Part shown: positions 43,826 through 53,819 of the stretch, piece by piece
How the letters are laid out: the number at the start of each line of letters is the position of its first letter
Position numbering within the stretch: position 1 is the stretch's first letter
Origin: Sphingomonas crocodyli
GTDB lineage: Bacteria; Pseudomonadota; Alphaproteobacteria; Sphingomonadales; Sphingomonadaceae
Assembly: GCF_004005865.1 (NCBI RefSeq)
Contig: NZ_SACN01000002.1
Coordinates: 496,001 to 560,000, forward strand
Length of the DNA: 64,000 nt
Reading direction: 5' to 3'
Notes under the pieces: generated by a model
Told to the model about the DNA's origin: nothing
Seen by the model: only the letters and a program-made list of their open reading frames with translations
Database searches by the model: none
Position numbers and translations under genes: made by a program

Positions 43826-46084
43826 ATGACCGAAACCGCCGAGCTGCCCGAAGACAGCATCCGCAACACCCCCTTTGATAGCGCGCTCTCCGATCGCTAT
43901 CTCGTCTATGCGCTGTCGACGATCACCGCGCGCTCGCTGCCCGACGTTCGCGACGGGCTGAAGCCGGTCCATCGTCGCCTGCTGTGGGCGATGCGGCTGC
44001 TGCGGCTCGATCCGGCTTCGGGGTACAAGAAATGCGCCCGCGTCGTCGGCGACGTGATCGGTAAGTATCACCCGCATGGCGATCAGTCGGTCTATGACGC
44101 GATGGTCCGCCTGGCCCAGACTTTCTCGCTGCGGTACCCGTTGGTCGACGGGCAGGGCAATTTCGGCAATGTCGACGGCGATAATGCCGCGGCCATGCGC
44201 TATACCGAGGCGCGGCTGACCGCGGCGGCTGGCGATCTGATGGCCGGGCTCGACGAAGGCACGGTCGATTTCCGCCCCACCTATAATGGTGAGGAGGAAG
44301 AGCCCGAAATCTTCCCCGGCCTCTTCCCCAACCTGCTCGCCAACGGCGCGACCGGCATCGCGGTCGGCATGGCGACGTCGATCCCGCCGCACAATGTCGC
44401 CGAACTGGCCGAGGCGGCGAAGATGCTGATCGACGATCCGCACGCCGACACGCGCAAGCTGATGCAGCATGTCCAGGGTCCGGATTTCCCGACCGGCGGC
44501 GTCATCGTCGACAGCCAGGATGTGATCGCGAATGCGTATGAGACCGGCCGCGGCGCCTTCCGCGTCCGCGCCAAGGTCGAAACGGTGCAGGAAAAGGGCG
44601 GCGGCTGGCATCTGGTGGTCAGCGAGATCCCCTATCAGGTGCCCAAGGCCAAGCTGATCGAGCAGATCGCCGAGCTCATCAACGACAAGAAGCTGCCGAT
44701 CCTCGCCGACGTGCGCGACGAGAGCGATGAGGATATCCGCATCGTCCTGGAACCGCGCAGTCGCACCGTCGATCCGACGATGCTGACCGACAGCCTGTTC
44801 CGGCTGACCGATCTGGAGGTGCGCGTCTCGCTCAACCTCAACGTGCTCGACGATACGCGCACGCCCGGCGTGATGAGCCTCAAGGAAGTGCTCGCCGCCT
44901 GGCTCAAGCACCAGTTCGAGGTGCTGATCCGCCGTTCGCAGCATCGGCTCGCCAAGATCGCCGATCGGATCGAGCTGCTCGACGGCTATCTGATCACCTA
45001 TCTCAACCTCGATCGCGTGATCCAGATCATCCGCGAGGAGGACGAGCCCAAGCCCGTCCTGATGGAGGAGTTCGGGCTGACCGATCGGCAAGCCGAAGCC
45101 ATCCTCAACATGCGCCTGCGTTCGCTGCGCAAGCTTGAAGAAATGGAGATCCGCAAGGAACGCGACACGCTCGATGCCGAGGGCAAGGGGCTGCAGGAGC
45201 TGATCGAGAGCCCCGCGCGCCAGCGCACCCGGATGAAGCGCGATCTCGACGCGATGTACAAGCGCTACGGCCCGGACACCGCTTTGGGTGCGCGCCGCAC
45301 GCTGGTGCAGGAAGCGGCCCCGGCGCGCGAAATCCCGATCGAGGCGATGATCGAGCGCGAGCCGGTGACGATCATCCTGTCGCAACGCGGCTGGATCCGC
45401 GCGATGCGCGGTCATGTCGACGAGGCGCAGATCGCCAACGTCAAATATAAGGAAGGTGACGCCTTCGCCTTCGCCGCCCATGCCCAGACGACCGACAAGG
45501 TGCTGCTGGCGACCGATGCGGGCCGCTTCTTCACGTTGTCGCCCGACAAGCTGCCCGGCGGGCGCGGCTTCGGTGAGCCGGTGCGCCTGTTCGCCGATAT
45601 CGAGGCCGATCAGAAGATCGTCGCGCTCAGCGTCGCGAAGCCCGGCGGCGCACTCTTGCTGGCCTCGTCCGACGGGCGCGGTTTCGTGGCGGAGATGGCG
45701 GAGATCGTCGCCGAAACCCGCAAGGGCAAGCAGGTCGTGAACCTGAAGGACAAGGCGAAGCTCAAGATCGTCCACGCGATCGATACGTCGGAACCGGGCG
45801 ACGACTATGTCGGCGTGATCGGCGAGAATCGGAAGATGGTGATCTTCCCCTTGAGCGAACTGCCCCGCATGGCGCGCGGGCAGGGCGTCACGCTGCAACG
45901 CTATAAGGATGGCGGCCTGTCCGACGCGATCAGCTTCCGGTTCGAAGCGGGGCTCAGCTGGGCGATGGGCGGCGATACCGGCCGCACCCGCACCGAAACC
46001 GATCTCTCGCTGTGGCGCGCCGCACGCGGCGCCGCGGGCCGCATGCCGCCAGTCGGCTTCCCGAGGGACAATCGCTTCGGATAA
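43826..46084 (+). CDS. parC: DNA topoisomerase IV subunit A
   Basis: A 752-residue ParC, decatenating and relaxing DNA with ParE. The catalytic Tyr is Y126 ([10 protein letters not shown]). Other landmarks are [33 protein letters not shown] and [13 protein letters not shown] strands of the C-terminal domain ([12 protein letters not shown]). The position equivalent to E. coli Ser80 is Gln87, with Asp91 at the Glu84 equivalent, a pattern I believe is native in many alphaproteobacteria. A single shortened C-terminal beta-pinwheel identifies ParC rather than GyrA. Confidence 0.93.
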   Translation: MTETAELPEDSIRNTPFDSALSDRYLVYALSTITARSLPDVRDGLKPVHRRLLWAMRLLRLDPASGYKKCARVVGDVIGKYHPHGDQSVYDAMVRLAQTFSLRYPLVDGQGNFGNVDGDNAAAMRYTEARLTAAAGDLMAGLDEGTVDFRPTYNGEEEEPEIFPGLFPNLLANGATGIAVGMATSIPPHNVAELAEAAKMLIDDPHADTRKLMQHVQGPDFPTGGVIVDSQDVIANAYETGRGAFRVRAKVETVQEKGGGWHLVVSEIPYQVPKAKLIEQIAELINDKKLPILADVRDESDEDIRIVLEPRSRTVDPTMLTDSLFRLTDLEVRVSLNLNVLDDTRTPGVMSLKEVLAAWLKHQFEVLIRRSQHRLAKIADRIELLDGYLITYLNLDRVIQIIREEDEPKPVLMEEFGLTDRQAEAILNMRLRSLRKLEEMEIRKERDTLDAEGKGLQELIESPARQRTRMKRDLDAMYKRYGPDTALGARRTLVQEAAPAREIPIEAMIEREPVTIILSQRGWIRAMRGHVDEAQIANVKYKEGDAFAFAAHAQTTDKVLLATDAGRFFTLSPDKLPGGRGFGEPVRLFADIEADQKIVALSVAKPGGALLLASSDGRGFVAEMAEIVAETRKGKQVVNLKDKAKLKIVHAIDTSEPGDDYVGVIGENRKMVIFPLSELPRMARGQGVTLQRYKDGGLSDAISFRFEAGLSWAMGGDTGRTRTETDLSLWRAARGAAGRMPPVGFPRDNRFG

Positions 46085-46179
46085 AAGGTTGGATGGGGCG
46101 CTAGGGGCTTTCCCGTAGCCCCATCGTCTAAATCACTGGAAAGAGTGCGTTAACTGTCGGCTGTTACATCGATGTCGAC

Positions 46180-47982
46180 ATGCGGGCGACACGACCAAAA
46201 ATTGCTGACATGCCGGCGACGCCCGAGGCGACGCCGTCCCTTGGCAATTTCCCGGTCCCGCCCGCCCTCCAACAGCTTCTCAACACCCCCCGCGCGGCCG
46301 AGCGTCAGGAGTTCCTCGATGCGCTTCCGGTCGCCGTCGCGATCGTGGCGGAGATCGATGGCAATCCGCGCATCATGGCCAGAAATGCCGCATTTCTAAG
46401 GCTTTCCGACATGCGGCTCGCCGCATCGGAGCTGGCGGATGCCGATCTGTGCAGCGGCCTGGCGCTTCCGCTCAACGCTGCTCTGCGCGCTTTCTTCGCG
46501 TCCGAAGACGATGATCGCGCGATCGACATGCAGGAAACCACCGGCATCGGCGGCCGCCATTTCGCGGTCCGCATGGCCCGCCTGCGCGTCGGCGAATCGG
46601 CCTCGCCGCGCTGCGTCCTCTCGCTGATCGACTGCACCGCGCAAGTCGAATCGGAACGCTCGCTGCGCAAGGAAATGCTCCGCGACAGCCTCACCGGCCT
46701 TCCCAACCGTTCGGCCTTTGCCGAGCGGGTCGATCGCGCGATCGATGCTTTCGGGGAGACGGGGGATGGCTTCGCGGTCCTCGTCGTCGATCTCACCCGC
46801 TTCAGCCGCGTCAACGAAGGCGTCGGCAGTCTGGCGGGCGACGAACTGATCATCACGGTCGCGCGCCGCCTCGTCTCCACGCTGCGCGCGGGCGATGTCC
46901 TCGCCCGTATCGTTGGCGATGAGTTTGCGGTGCTGATGGAATTGGGCAGCGCCGCCGATGCGCTGCGCGCCGCGCGCCGGATGCAGGCCGCGCTCGCCAC
47001 CCCGATCCGCCTCGGCGATCTCGAGATCAAGATCGACTGCGCCGTCGGCTGCGCGATCATGTCGTCGGGTATCGAGCTGGCCGAAGAGATCATCCGCAAC
47101 GCCCAGTTTGCGGTGAAGCGCGCCAAGACGTCGGGCCAGGCCGAAATCTACCAGTCGGGCGACGCCACCGCCGCGCGTGATCGCTTCAGCATGGAAACCG
47201 AGCTGCGCCGCGCGATCGAGCAGGATCAGCTGACCCTCGCCTATCAGCCGCTGATCGATCTCAACACGGGCGAGGTGACGGGTTTCGAGGCGCTGGCCCG
47301 CTGGGTCCACGCCGAAAAGGGCATCATCCCGCCGACCGAGTTCATCCCGGTTGCCGAAGAATCGGGCCTGATCGTCGAGCTTGGCCGCTGGGCGATGCGC
47401 GCCGCCGCGCGCACGCTCGCGGCGTGGGATCGGCGCGCGGGTTATGTCCTGCCGATCTATATGTCGGTCAACGTCTCGGCGGTGCAGTTCCAACGCGACG
47501 ACGTTGCCGCCGCGGTCGCCGCCGCTCTGGTCGAAAGCCGGATTTCGGGCGAACGCTTCAAGCTCGAACTTACCGAAAGCTGCATCGTCGCCGATCCGCA
47601 GGGGATCAACCGCGTCCTCGGCGCGATCCACGATCTGGGCGTCGGCATCGCGATGGACGATTTCGGCACCGGCTATTCCAGCCTCGCCTATCTCCAGCGC
47701 CTGCCGATCGACGTGCTCAAGATCGATCGCAGCTTCATCGCGCCGATGCTGGAGGACAAGGATTCGGTCGCGATCGTCCGCGCCGTCCTGGGTCTCGCGA
47801 CGGCGCTGGGCATGACGACCACGGCCGAGGGCGTCGAAACCGCCGAACTGGCCGAAACCCTGATTGCTTTGGGCTGCGACGTGGCGCAGGGCTATCACTT
47901 CGCCAAGGCGCTGCCCGCCGACGAAGCCTATCTCTATCTGGCCGAGCGCAACGCCTTCGCCAGCTCTTCCGACGTGATCTGA
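46180..47982 (+). CDS. PAS-GGDEF-EAL protein, probable c-di-GMP phosphodiesterase
   Basis: A 600-residue protein: a PAS-like N-terminal domain (about residues 45-160), a GGDEF domain with the motif altered to VGDEF and an RxxD I-site (RAGD) five residues before, then a full EAL domain (FEALARW, ESC after LELT, DDFGTGYSSLAYL, KIDRSF, TAEGVET). Kept EAL catalytic residues predict c-di-GMP hydrolysis, while the altered GGDEF is doubtful as a cyclase and may regulate. ATG 46180 is used; ATG 46210 is possible and no ribosome site favours either. Its last 49 bp overlap the convergent cca gene. Confidence 0.9.
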   Translation: MRATRPKIADMPATPEATPSLGNFPVPPALQQLLNTPRAAERQEFLDALPVAVAIVAEIDGNPRIMARNAAFLRLSDMRLAASELADADLCSGLALPLNAALRAFFASEDDDRAIDMQETTGIGGRHFAVRMARLRVGESASPRCVLSLIDCTAQVESERSLRKEMLRDSLTGLPNRSAFAERVDRAIDAFGETGDGFAVLVVDLTRFSRVNEGVGSLAGDELIITVARRLVSTLRAGDVLARIVGDEFAVLMELGSAADALRAARRMQAALATPIRLGDLEIKIDCAVGCAIMSSGIELAEEIIRNAQFAVKRAKTSGQAEIYQSGDATAARDRFSMETELRRAIEQDQLTLAYQPLIDLNTGEVTGFEALARWVHAEKGIIPPTEFIPVAEESGLIVELGRWAMRAAARTLAAWDRRAGYVLPIYMSVNVSAVQFQRDDVAAAVAAALVESRISGERFKLELTESCIVADPQGINRVLGAIHDLGVGIAMDDFGTGYSSLAYLQRLPIDVLKIDRSFIAPMLEDKDSVAIVRAVLGLATALGMTTTAEGVETAELAETLIALGCDVAQGYHFAKALPADEAYLYLAERNAFASSSDVI

Positions 47983-49130
47983 TCGACCCGGCTGGCGTCG
48001 GGGAAATCCTCCTCGATCCAGCGCCGCTCGATTGCCTGCAGCGTCCCGGCCACGACCGGTCCTGCCTTCAATCCATGCGCTACCAGATCGCCGCCCTTGA
48101 TCGGCAGCGGCGGGCGCTCCCATCCGTCGAGCGCGGCGAGCGCGTCGACCGGCCCGTCGCCTTTCAGCACGATATCGCGCGCCACGTCCGGCCCAAGCCG
48201 ATAGGCGAGCGCACGCGCCGGCGCGCTGTCGCCCATCGCGGATTCGAGGCGTTTCAGGATCGCCTTGGACATCTTCAGCCGCTGCGCGATCCCCACCGCC
48301 GTTTCGGCATCTTGCGGCAGCAGCGCGCCCAGCCGCCGGATCGGATCGGGATCGATCCCCGCCGCCGCCTCGCGCGCGATCAGGTGGCGTAACCGCGCGA
48401 CGCCGTCCGCGTCGATCTCGGGCACCACCGGGCGGAAAATCCCCCGATCGACCATCAGGGCGACGGTCGGCACCGGATCGGCGACGCCCAGCAATTTGGT
48501 CAGTTCGTCGGCGATCCGCTCGCGCGACAGCGCCATCAGGTCGTTCGCGCGCGCGGCGCAGGCCGCCAGTCCCTCCGCATCGGGCGCGCCCTGGCCGAAG
48601 CGCGCATGGAAGCGGAAGAAACGCAGGATGCGCAGGTGATCCTCGGCAATGCGCTGCAACGGATCGCCGATGAAGCGCACGAGCCGCGCGTCGAGATCGG
48701 CGACCCCGCCGAAATAGTCGAAGACTTCACCGGTCGTCGGATCGGCGGACAGTGCGTTGATCGTGAAGTCGCGCCGCGCCGCATCCTCGCGCCAGTCATC
48801 GGTGAAGGCCACGGTCGCGCGCCGCCCGTCGGTCGAAACGTCGCGGCGCAACGTCGTTACCTCCACGACGCCGCCGGGGATGACCGCGGTGATCGTGCCG
48901 TGCGCGATCCCGGTCGGCACCGCCTTGAAGCCCGCCGCCTTGATCCGGTCGCTCACATCCTCGGGCATCAGCCGGGTCGCGCAGTCGATATCTTTCACCG
49001 CGATGCCCAGCAACGTGTCGCGCACCGCGCCGCCGACGAAGCGTATGTCGCCGTCGCGCGCGCCCAGCGCATCGACCAGCGCGTCGATCCCCGCCATGTC
49101 GCGCCATTCGGCCTGCGGCAGAATCGTCAT
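47934..49130 (-). CDS. cca: CCA tRNA nucleotidyltransferase
   Basis: A 398-residue class II nucleotidyltransferase that adds CCA or acts on tRNA/polyA. N-terminal site: RFVGGAVRDTLLG, with DIDCAT as the DxD pair, then RRDFTINAL and the RILRFFRFHARF helix. ATG 49130 overlaps the NUDIX gene stop (ATGA). It is the third gene of a DUF1285-NUDIX-cca set linked by 4-bp overlaps. Its 3' end overlaps the GGDEF-EAL gene by 49 bp tail to tail. No HD domain is present. Confidence 0.92.
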   Translation of the reverse strand: MTILPQAEWRDMAGIDALVDALGARDGDIRFVGGAVRDTLLGIAVKDIDCATRLMPEDVSDRIKAAGFKAVPTGIAHGTITAVIPGGVVEVTTLRRDVSTDGRRATVAFTDDWREDAARRDFTINALSADPTTGEVFDYFGGVADLDARLVRFIGDPLQRIAEDHLRILRFFRFHARFGQGAPDAEGLAACAARANDLMALSRERIADELTKLLGVADPVPTVALMVDRGIFRPVVPEIDADGVARLRHLIAREAAAGIDPDPIRRLGALLPQDAETAVGIAQRLKMSKAILKRLESAMGDSAPARALAYRLGPDVARDIVLKGDGPVDALAALDGWERPPLPIKGGDLVAHGLKAGPVVAGTLQAIERRWIEEDFPDASRVDQITSEELAKALRSAR

Positions 49131-49726
49131 GCGGCAAGCCCCGCGCGCAGGCGCTGGCTGAGGTTCACGATCAGCCCGGCGGTCACCCCCCACGTCCGGA
49201 ACTCGTTCCAGAGAATCTCGTAAAAGGCCCGCTCGCGCCCCTGCACCGTCACGGTCTTGCGATCCTGATTGGCGGCATCGAGCATGTGGGCGAGCGGCGG
49301 TTCGAAGATGGCCGAGACTTCGGCCTCATGCGGCACGAGGTTCAGCGTGTCGGGCAACACCGCGATCACCGGCGTGATGCTGTATCCGGTGCCGGTGCGA
49401 TAAGGTTCGGCGGTGCCGACGATCTGCGCGACGTCGGTCGGCAGGGTCACTTCCTCCCACGCCTCGCGCAGCGCGGCTTCGACCGGGCCGGCATCTTCGG
49501 GGTCCATCCGGCCGCCGGGAAAGGCGACCTGCCCCGCATGTTTGCGAAGCCCGGCGTGGCGCACCGTCAGCAACAGGCGCGGCGCGGGCGCGTCGATCAC
49601 GCCCACCAGCACAGCGGCCGGCACGAACTCGGTCGTCCCCATCAATTCGGGGCCGACATCGTGGTAGATCGGGGGGGCGGCCGGCGCGGCAAAGGCGTCG
49701 CGCAGCCGATCGGCCAGCGCGCTCAT
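49127..49726 (-). CDS. NUDIX hydrolase, CoA pyrophosphatase-like
   Basis: A 199-residue NUDIX protein with the box GGRMDPEDAGPVEAALREAW-EEV (G...REAWEEV). The preceding VRHAGLRKHAGQVAFPGGR is typical of the NudL / CoA pyrophosphatase group. It overlaps DUF1285 (4 bp) upstream and cca (4 bp) downstream. Start ATG 49726 lies in the DUF1285 stop; a longer in-frame start inside that gene is rejected. Confidence 0.88.
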   Translation of the reverse strand: MSALADRLRDAFAAPAAPPIYHDVGPELMGTTEFVPAAVLVGVIDAPAPRLLLTVRHAGLRKHAGQVAFPGGRMDPEDAGPVEAALREAWEEVTLPTDVAQIVGTAEPYRTGTGYSITPVIAVLPDTLNLVPHEAEVSAIFEPPLAHMLDAANQDRKTVTVQGRERAFYEILWNEFRTWGVTAGLIVNLSQRLRAGLAA

Positions 49727-50292
49727 TCGCCGCCGTCGAGCGGGAAGAAGGTGTCGCCGCTCCACAGCCCGATCGGATCGGCTTCCTCGTCGATCGCCAG
49801 ATTGATCAGCTCATAATAGACCGGCCGCGCGATCAGCGCCTCCAGCCCGCCGCGCACCGCCAGATAGGGGCGCGGGCCATCCTCGCCCTGCACGATCCGT
49901 AGCGGATGATCGGCATCGGCCACGACCAGTTCGTCGGTGTTCAGACGGAATGCCATCGAACGGGCCTTGCCCGCGCCCTCGGTCTTCAGCTCGACCGCGA
50001 CGAAGGCCGCATCCTCGACATCGATCGTCAGCTTTTCGACCGGGGTGACGAGGACATGGCTGCCATCGGCCTCACGGCGCAGGATCGTCGCGAACAGGCG
50101 TACCATTGCGGGGCGGCCGATCGGCGATCCCTGATGAAACCAGGTGCCGTCGCTCGCGATCCGCATGTCGCTATGGCCGCAATGCGTGGGATTCCACTTC
50201 TCGACCGGCGGCAATTTGCGCTCGGCGACGAGCGTGGCGATCTCGGTCAGCGAGAGGCCGGCAAGGTCGGCGGGGGGCACGCTTTCGGGCAT
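49723..50292 (-). CDS. DUF1285 family protein
   Basis: A 189-residue DUF1285 protein of unknown function with the family pattern NPTHCGHSDMRIASDGTWFHQGSPIGRPAMVRLF. The first gene of the DUF1285-NUDIX-cca operon. It overlaps NUDIX by 4 bp. A TTG 12 codons upstream would overlap the GNAT gene by 17 bp and is less likely. Confidence 0.85.
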   Translation of the reverse strand: MPESVPPADLAGLSLTEIATLVAERKLPPVEKWNPTHCGHSDMRIASDGTWFHQGSPIGRPAMVRLFATILRREADGSHVLVTPVEKLTIDVEDAAFVAVELKTEGAGKARSMAFRLNTDELVVADADHPLRIVQGEDGPRPYLAVRGGLEALIARPVYYELINLAIDEEADPIGLWSGDTFFPLDGGE

Positions 50293-50311
50293 GCCGTTCG
50301 CTTTGCCCGCC

Positions 50312-50842
50312 TCAGCGGTTCTCGACAAGAGCCGGGGCGGGAACGCGCGGCCCCATCACCGCTTCCTGCGGCAGGCCGGGGCCGGAGCGGACCCGCGCCA
50401 GCAGCCGCCGCCGCTCGACCGGGCCGGGCAGCGCCCATCCGCCGGTCACGCGATCGTCGAAGCCGAAGAAGCGGCCATAATATTCGGGGTCGCCGATCAG
50501 GACGAGCGGCTCATGATCGGTCGCGTCGGCGCGCTCGATCATCGCGTCCATCAGTTGGCGGCCGATCCCGTCGCGCTGGCGATCGGGGCGAACCGCGACC
50601 GGGCCGACCAGAATCAGCGGGGTCGTGTCGCCGTCGGCCTCGGTCAGCTGGATCGGCCAGCACTGGATCGAACCGACCAGCTCGCCATCCTCGACCGCAA
50701 TCAGGCTCAGCCCCGGAATCGCATCCACCCCCGCGCGCAGCTTATACGCCGTGCGTCCGTGTCGGTCCGTCCCGAAGGCCGCATCGAGCAGGCTTTCGAT
50801 CGCGACGGGCGGCACGGCGGCTAGGGGCAGCAATTCGATCAA
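50312..50842 (-). CDS. GNAT-family N-acetyltransferase
   Basis: A 176-residue acetyltransferase with the acetyl-CoA motif A RPDRQRDGIGRQLMDAMIE, the strand before it (LILVGPVAVRP), and GDPEYYGRFFGF near the end. It resembles the YhbS-type acetyltransferases. The start is unsettled: TTG 50842 fits the family's usual N-terminus (AAFGTDRHGRTAYKLR follows), TTG 50920 would add 26 residues. Same strand as DUF1285, 20 bp upstream of it. Confidence 0.82.
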   Translation of the reverse strand: MIELLPLAAVPPVAIESLLDAAFGTDRHGRTAYKLRAGVDAIPGLSLIAVEDGELVGSIQCWPIQLTEADGDTTPLILVGPVAVRPDRQRDGIGRQLMDAMIERADATDHEPLVLIGDPEYYGRFFGFDDRVTGGWALPGPVERRRLLARVRSGPGLPQEAVMGPRVPAPALVENR

Positions 50843-50941
50843 TGCGGGGCTTATCCTTCGAAAACTTGGGCGCTGGACGCGTGGAGCGCGCGCAGATAGC
50901 GAGTCATTGACGGAATCCAAGTCAAAATCGGGTCAGTAACC

Positions 50942-51577
50942 ATGAAGCTTTTCGACGGCATATGGGCGCCCAGCCCCCGGCGCGTCCGCATCTACCTTGC
51001 CGAAAAGGGGATCGAAGTCCCGCGCGAGTCGCTCGATCTCCGCAAGGCGGAGACGGACAGTGCCCATTATGCGGCGGTCAATCCGCGCCGGCTGGTGCCC
51101 GCTTTGCTGCTCGACGACGGCACGCTGATCGACGATTCGGTCGGCATCTGCCGCTATTTCGAGGCGCTGCACCCCGATCCGCCGCTGTTCGGGCGCGATC
51201 CGACGGAAATCGGGCTGGTCGAAAGCTGGATTCGCCGGATCGAAAGCGATCTCTACACACCCGTCACCTACGCCTTCCGCAACAAGCATGCGGCGTTTGC
51301 GGGCCGGGCGATTTCGGGCGACTGGCCGGAGATTCCGCAGATCCCCGCTCTGATCGAGCGCGGCGAACTGATGTGGAATGCCTGCCTCGATCGGATCGAC
51401 GCGCATCTGGCGGGCCGCGACTGGCTGGTCGGCGACGGCTTCAGCTTCGCCGATATCGCGGCGCTCGCGGCGGTGGATTTCGGTGCCTCGACCAAGATGC
51501 CCGATCCGCTCGCCGGCCGTCCGCAGGTCGCGCGCTGGCACGAGGCGGCGACGGCAAGACCGTCTTCGCAGGCCTGA
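50942..51577 (+). CDS. Glutathione S-transferase family protein
   Basis: A 211-residue GST-like protein: thioredoxin fold with SPRRVRIYLAEKGIEV, the cis-Pro VPALLL and DSVGICRYFE, then the helical domain with GDGFSFADIAAL. The substrate and reaction are unknown. It is divergent from GNAT and followed by an SDR gene after 90 bp. Confidence 0.88.
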   Translation: MKLFDGIWAPSPRRVRIYLAEKGIEVPRESLDLRKAETDSAHYAAVNPRRLVPALLLDDGTLIDDSVGICRYFEALHPDPPLFGRDPTEIGLVESWIRRIESDLYTPVTYAFRNKHAAFAGRAISGDWPEIPQIPALIERGELMWNACLDRIDAHLAGRDWLVGDGFSFADIAALAAVDFGASTKMPDPLAGRPQVARWHEAATARPSSQA

Positions 51578-51666
51578 TCCTTGTGGATTCGCTGTGGATC
51601 ACCTGTGGATAAGTCTGATTCGTCCCATTCTTGCTCGATTCCGGCCTGTCCCCTAGGCTTGCCGGC

Positions 51667-52431
51667 ATGACGCCTGAATTCGGCTCCCGCAGAACCGCCA
51701 TCGTCACGGGCGGCGCCAAAAGGATCGGCGCCTGCTTCGTCCGTGCGCTGGCCGAGGATGGCTGGACCCTCCTGATCCACTGCCGCGAATCGGTCGCGGA
51801 GGCGGAGGCGATCGCCGCCGAAATCGGCAATGGCGCGCGCGTCGTCGCGGCCGATCTGGCGACGGTCGACGGCCCCGATCGGGTCATCGCCGCGCTGGAG
51901 GGGATGCCGCCGCCCGCGCTGCTGGTGAACAGCGCCTCCTTGTTCGAACTCGATTCGCACGACGACTTCACGGCCGAGGCGTGGGACGCGCATATGAATG
52001 CCAATGCGCGTGGCCCGGCCTTGCTCTCGCGCGGCTTCGCGCGGGCGGTGCCGGCGGGGCAGGGGGCGCTGATCGTCAACCTGCTCGATGCGAAGCTGGC
52101 TCAGCCCAACCCGGATTTCTACAGCTACACCATCTCGAAAATGGCCTTTGCGGGCGTGTCCGAGCTCATGGCGCGGGTGCTCGCCCCGCAGGGGATTCGC
52201 GTCAACGCGATCGCGCCGTCGGTGACGATGGTGTCCGGCCCGCAGAGCCGCGAGAATTTCGCGAAGGTCCACGCGATGAACGCGCTCCACCGCGGCGTCG
52301 ATGTCGACGATCTCGTGCGCGCGCTGCGCTTCCTTGTCGCGTCGCCCGCAATTACGGGGCAGACAATCGCGGTTGATGGCGGCCAGCGATTCCTTTCGCT
52401 CCCCCGCGATGTTCAGTTCATGGAGTCCTGA
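51667..52431 (+). CDS. SDR oxidoreductase, FolM/pteridine reductase-like
   Basis: A 254-residue SDR with VTGGAKRIGACFVRALAEDG (the GGxxRIG form of pteridine-reductase-like SDRs), NSASLFE as the NNAG equivalent, and YTISK (YxxxK). Glycine motif and its place 2 bp from folB suggest dihydromonapterin or dihydrofolate reduction. The assignment to FolM rests on context and the glycine motif; other SDR functions remain possible. Confidence 0.75.
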   Translation: MTPEFGSRRTAIVTGGAKRIGACFVRALAEDGWTLLIHCRESVAEAEAIAAEIGNGARVVAADLATVDGPDRVIAALEGMPPPALLVNSASLFELDSHDDFTAEAWDAHMNANARGPALLSRGFARAVPAGQGALIVNLLDAKLAQPNPDFYSYTISKMAFAGVSELMARVLAPQGIRVNAIAPSVTMVSGPQSRENFAKVHAMNALHRGVDVDDLVRALRFLVASPAITGQTIAVDGGQRFLSLPRDVQFMES

Positions 52432-52433
52432 CC

Positions 52434-52844
52434 TTGGATCCCGCTTCTCTCGACGGCCTCGTCCCGCCCGCGCTGCGTCCGACCACGCGGCGCATATTGC
52501 TGGAAGATTTTGCGCTGCCGGTCGACATCGGCTTTCACGAATTCGAGATCGGATCGCCCCAGCGTATTTTCGTGACGATCGAGGTCTGGCTGAACGAGGC
52601 CGCCTTCGCCGATGTCGATGAAGTCGCGGCCGCGTGGGACTATGATTTCCTGCGCACCGAAATCCTGCGCCTCGTCGAAGGGCGTCGCTTCAACCTGCAG
52701 GAAACCCTCGCGCGCGAGATATATACGCTGGTCGGCGCGCGGGCGGGGGTAACGGGCTTGCGCGTTTCGACAAGCAAGCCCGATGTTTACCCTGATTGCG
52801 CCGCTGTCGGTGTCGAACTCAGCAGCCAGATTCCCCGCGGCTGA
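52434..52844 (+). CDS. folB: Dihydroneopterin aldolase
   Basis: A 136-residue FolB-type protein (LPVDIGFHEFE, then QRIFVTIEVWL, WDYDFLRTEILRLVEG, FNLQETLAREIYTLV, and VSTSKPDVYPD). It converts dihydroneopterin to hydroxymethyl-dihydropterin in folate synthesis. The TTG start 2 bp after the SDR stop is the only option that keeps the family N-terminus, with a short extension. Four hairpins follow the stop. Confidence 0.85.
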   Translation: MDPASLDGLVPPALRPTTRRILLEDFALPVDIGFHEFEIGSPQRIFVTIEVWLNEAAFADVDEVAAAWDYDFLRTEILRLVEGRRFNLQETLAREIYTLVGARAGVTGLRVSTSKPDVYPDCAAVGVELSSQIPRG

Positions 52845-52848
52845 CAAC

Positions 52849-52926
52849 GGAGCCTGAAAGGGCTCCGCAAGGCCGAACGGCCGCCGCGCCTTATTGGCGC
52901 GAAGCCAAGGCGGGCGGATGCCCGCC
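52849..52926. repeat. Row of four perfect hairpins after folB
   Basis: In 78 nt: GGAGCC/GGCTCC (52849-52866), GGCC-GAAC-GGCC (52871-52882), CGCGCC-TTATT-GGCGCG (52885-52901) and GGCGGGC-GGAT-GCCCGCC (52909-52926). Stems are all perfect. It lies between convergent folB and the hypothetical at 52.9 kb; folding in either direction could terminate or stabilise transcripts. No T-run. Confidence 0.7.
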
Positions 52927-52943
52927 GCCCGGCGTTTGAGGGT

Positions 52944-53819
52944 TTATCTTATGGTGCGGTTACACGCGCCCAGCTGTTCCAGCACAAAAATATAGTCCTG
53001 TTGCACCGCCTGCGCGTCGCCGTCGGAAAGCTGCGCGAGCGCCTTTGCGGGGATTCGCTTCGGCAGGAAGCAGGCCAGGCGATACCAGATCAACGTGTCG
53101 CGCTGCGGGATGGTCGCGCTGTCGTCGACGATCTCGCCGGTCGCGACCGACCATTGGGTTTGCTCGCCGGGGCGCCGCAATACGGACAGTGAGATCGGCC
53201 GCTTGTCGGCGGTCGCCAGGAAGATCTGGCTCTCGCTCTCACCCGCGATCGCGCCGGGCGAATAAAAGGCGCCGGTGATTCCCGTCACGCGCGGCGGAGC
53301 CTTCCCGTCGACCGATTCGGTGAGAATCGCACGCAGCTTCGATTCGATCTCCGGCGTCCAGGCGATCTGAGAATGCGGTGAACTGAGGCGAATCTCCTGT
53401 GGCCTGCCGACGACGCGTTCGGCGAGCACAATCACGCGAACTTTTTTCAGCGTCGGTGCGCGGCCCTTCGCGTCCAATGGAACGTCGACGAGATAGGTGA
53501 TCACGCCCGGCATGCCATCTGCCCCTCGAAGCAGCATTTTCGTGCCCGCCGTGATCAAAAAGCGGGCAAATCCGGGCTGCAGGCCGGGGGCCAGCTCACC
53601 CTTCAATCGCTCCGCTTTGACGACTTCGACCCCCGCGACCAGGGGGGAGCCGAGCGCAAGATCGGCAATGTCGGCATAGCTGTAGCTGGGGGAGGAAAGG
53701 GGGATTGGCGCCGCTGACAACGGTGTCGCAACCGCTGTAACCGTTAACATTGCCGCGAATGCAGCAATAAACATGCCATTTCTTTTCCGGTTGTGCGCAA
53801 CATCGCAATTCATGGCCAA
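52944..53819 (-). CDS. Secreted protein of unknown function
   Basis: A 291-residue exported protein: basic start, hydrophobic helix MFIAAFAAMLTVTAVATPLS and signal cleavage near SAAP. The mature part has no motif that I recognise (VPLDAKGRAPTLKKVRVIVLAE, TPEIESKLRAIL) and ends with a possible C-terminal Cys (GACNRTIR). The TTG start has GGAGGAG at 7 nt; ATG 53813 would have worse spacing. It is divergent from tonB, but the gene is unrelated in look. Confidence 0.6.
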   Translation of the reverse strand: MAMNCDVAHNRKRNGMFIAAFAAMLTVTAVATPLSAAPIPLSSPSYSYADIADLALGSPLVAGVEVVKAERLKGELAPGLQPGFARFLITAGTKMLLRGADGMPGVITYLVDVPLDAKGRAPTLKKVRVIVLAERVVGRPQEIRLSSPHSQIAWTPEIESKLRAILTESVDGKAPPRVTGITGAFYSPGAIAGESESQIFLATADKRPISLSVLRRPGEQTQWSVATGEIVDDSATIPQRDTLIWYRLACFLPKRIPAKALAQLSDGDAQAVQQDYIFVLEQLGACNRTIR

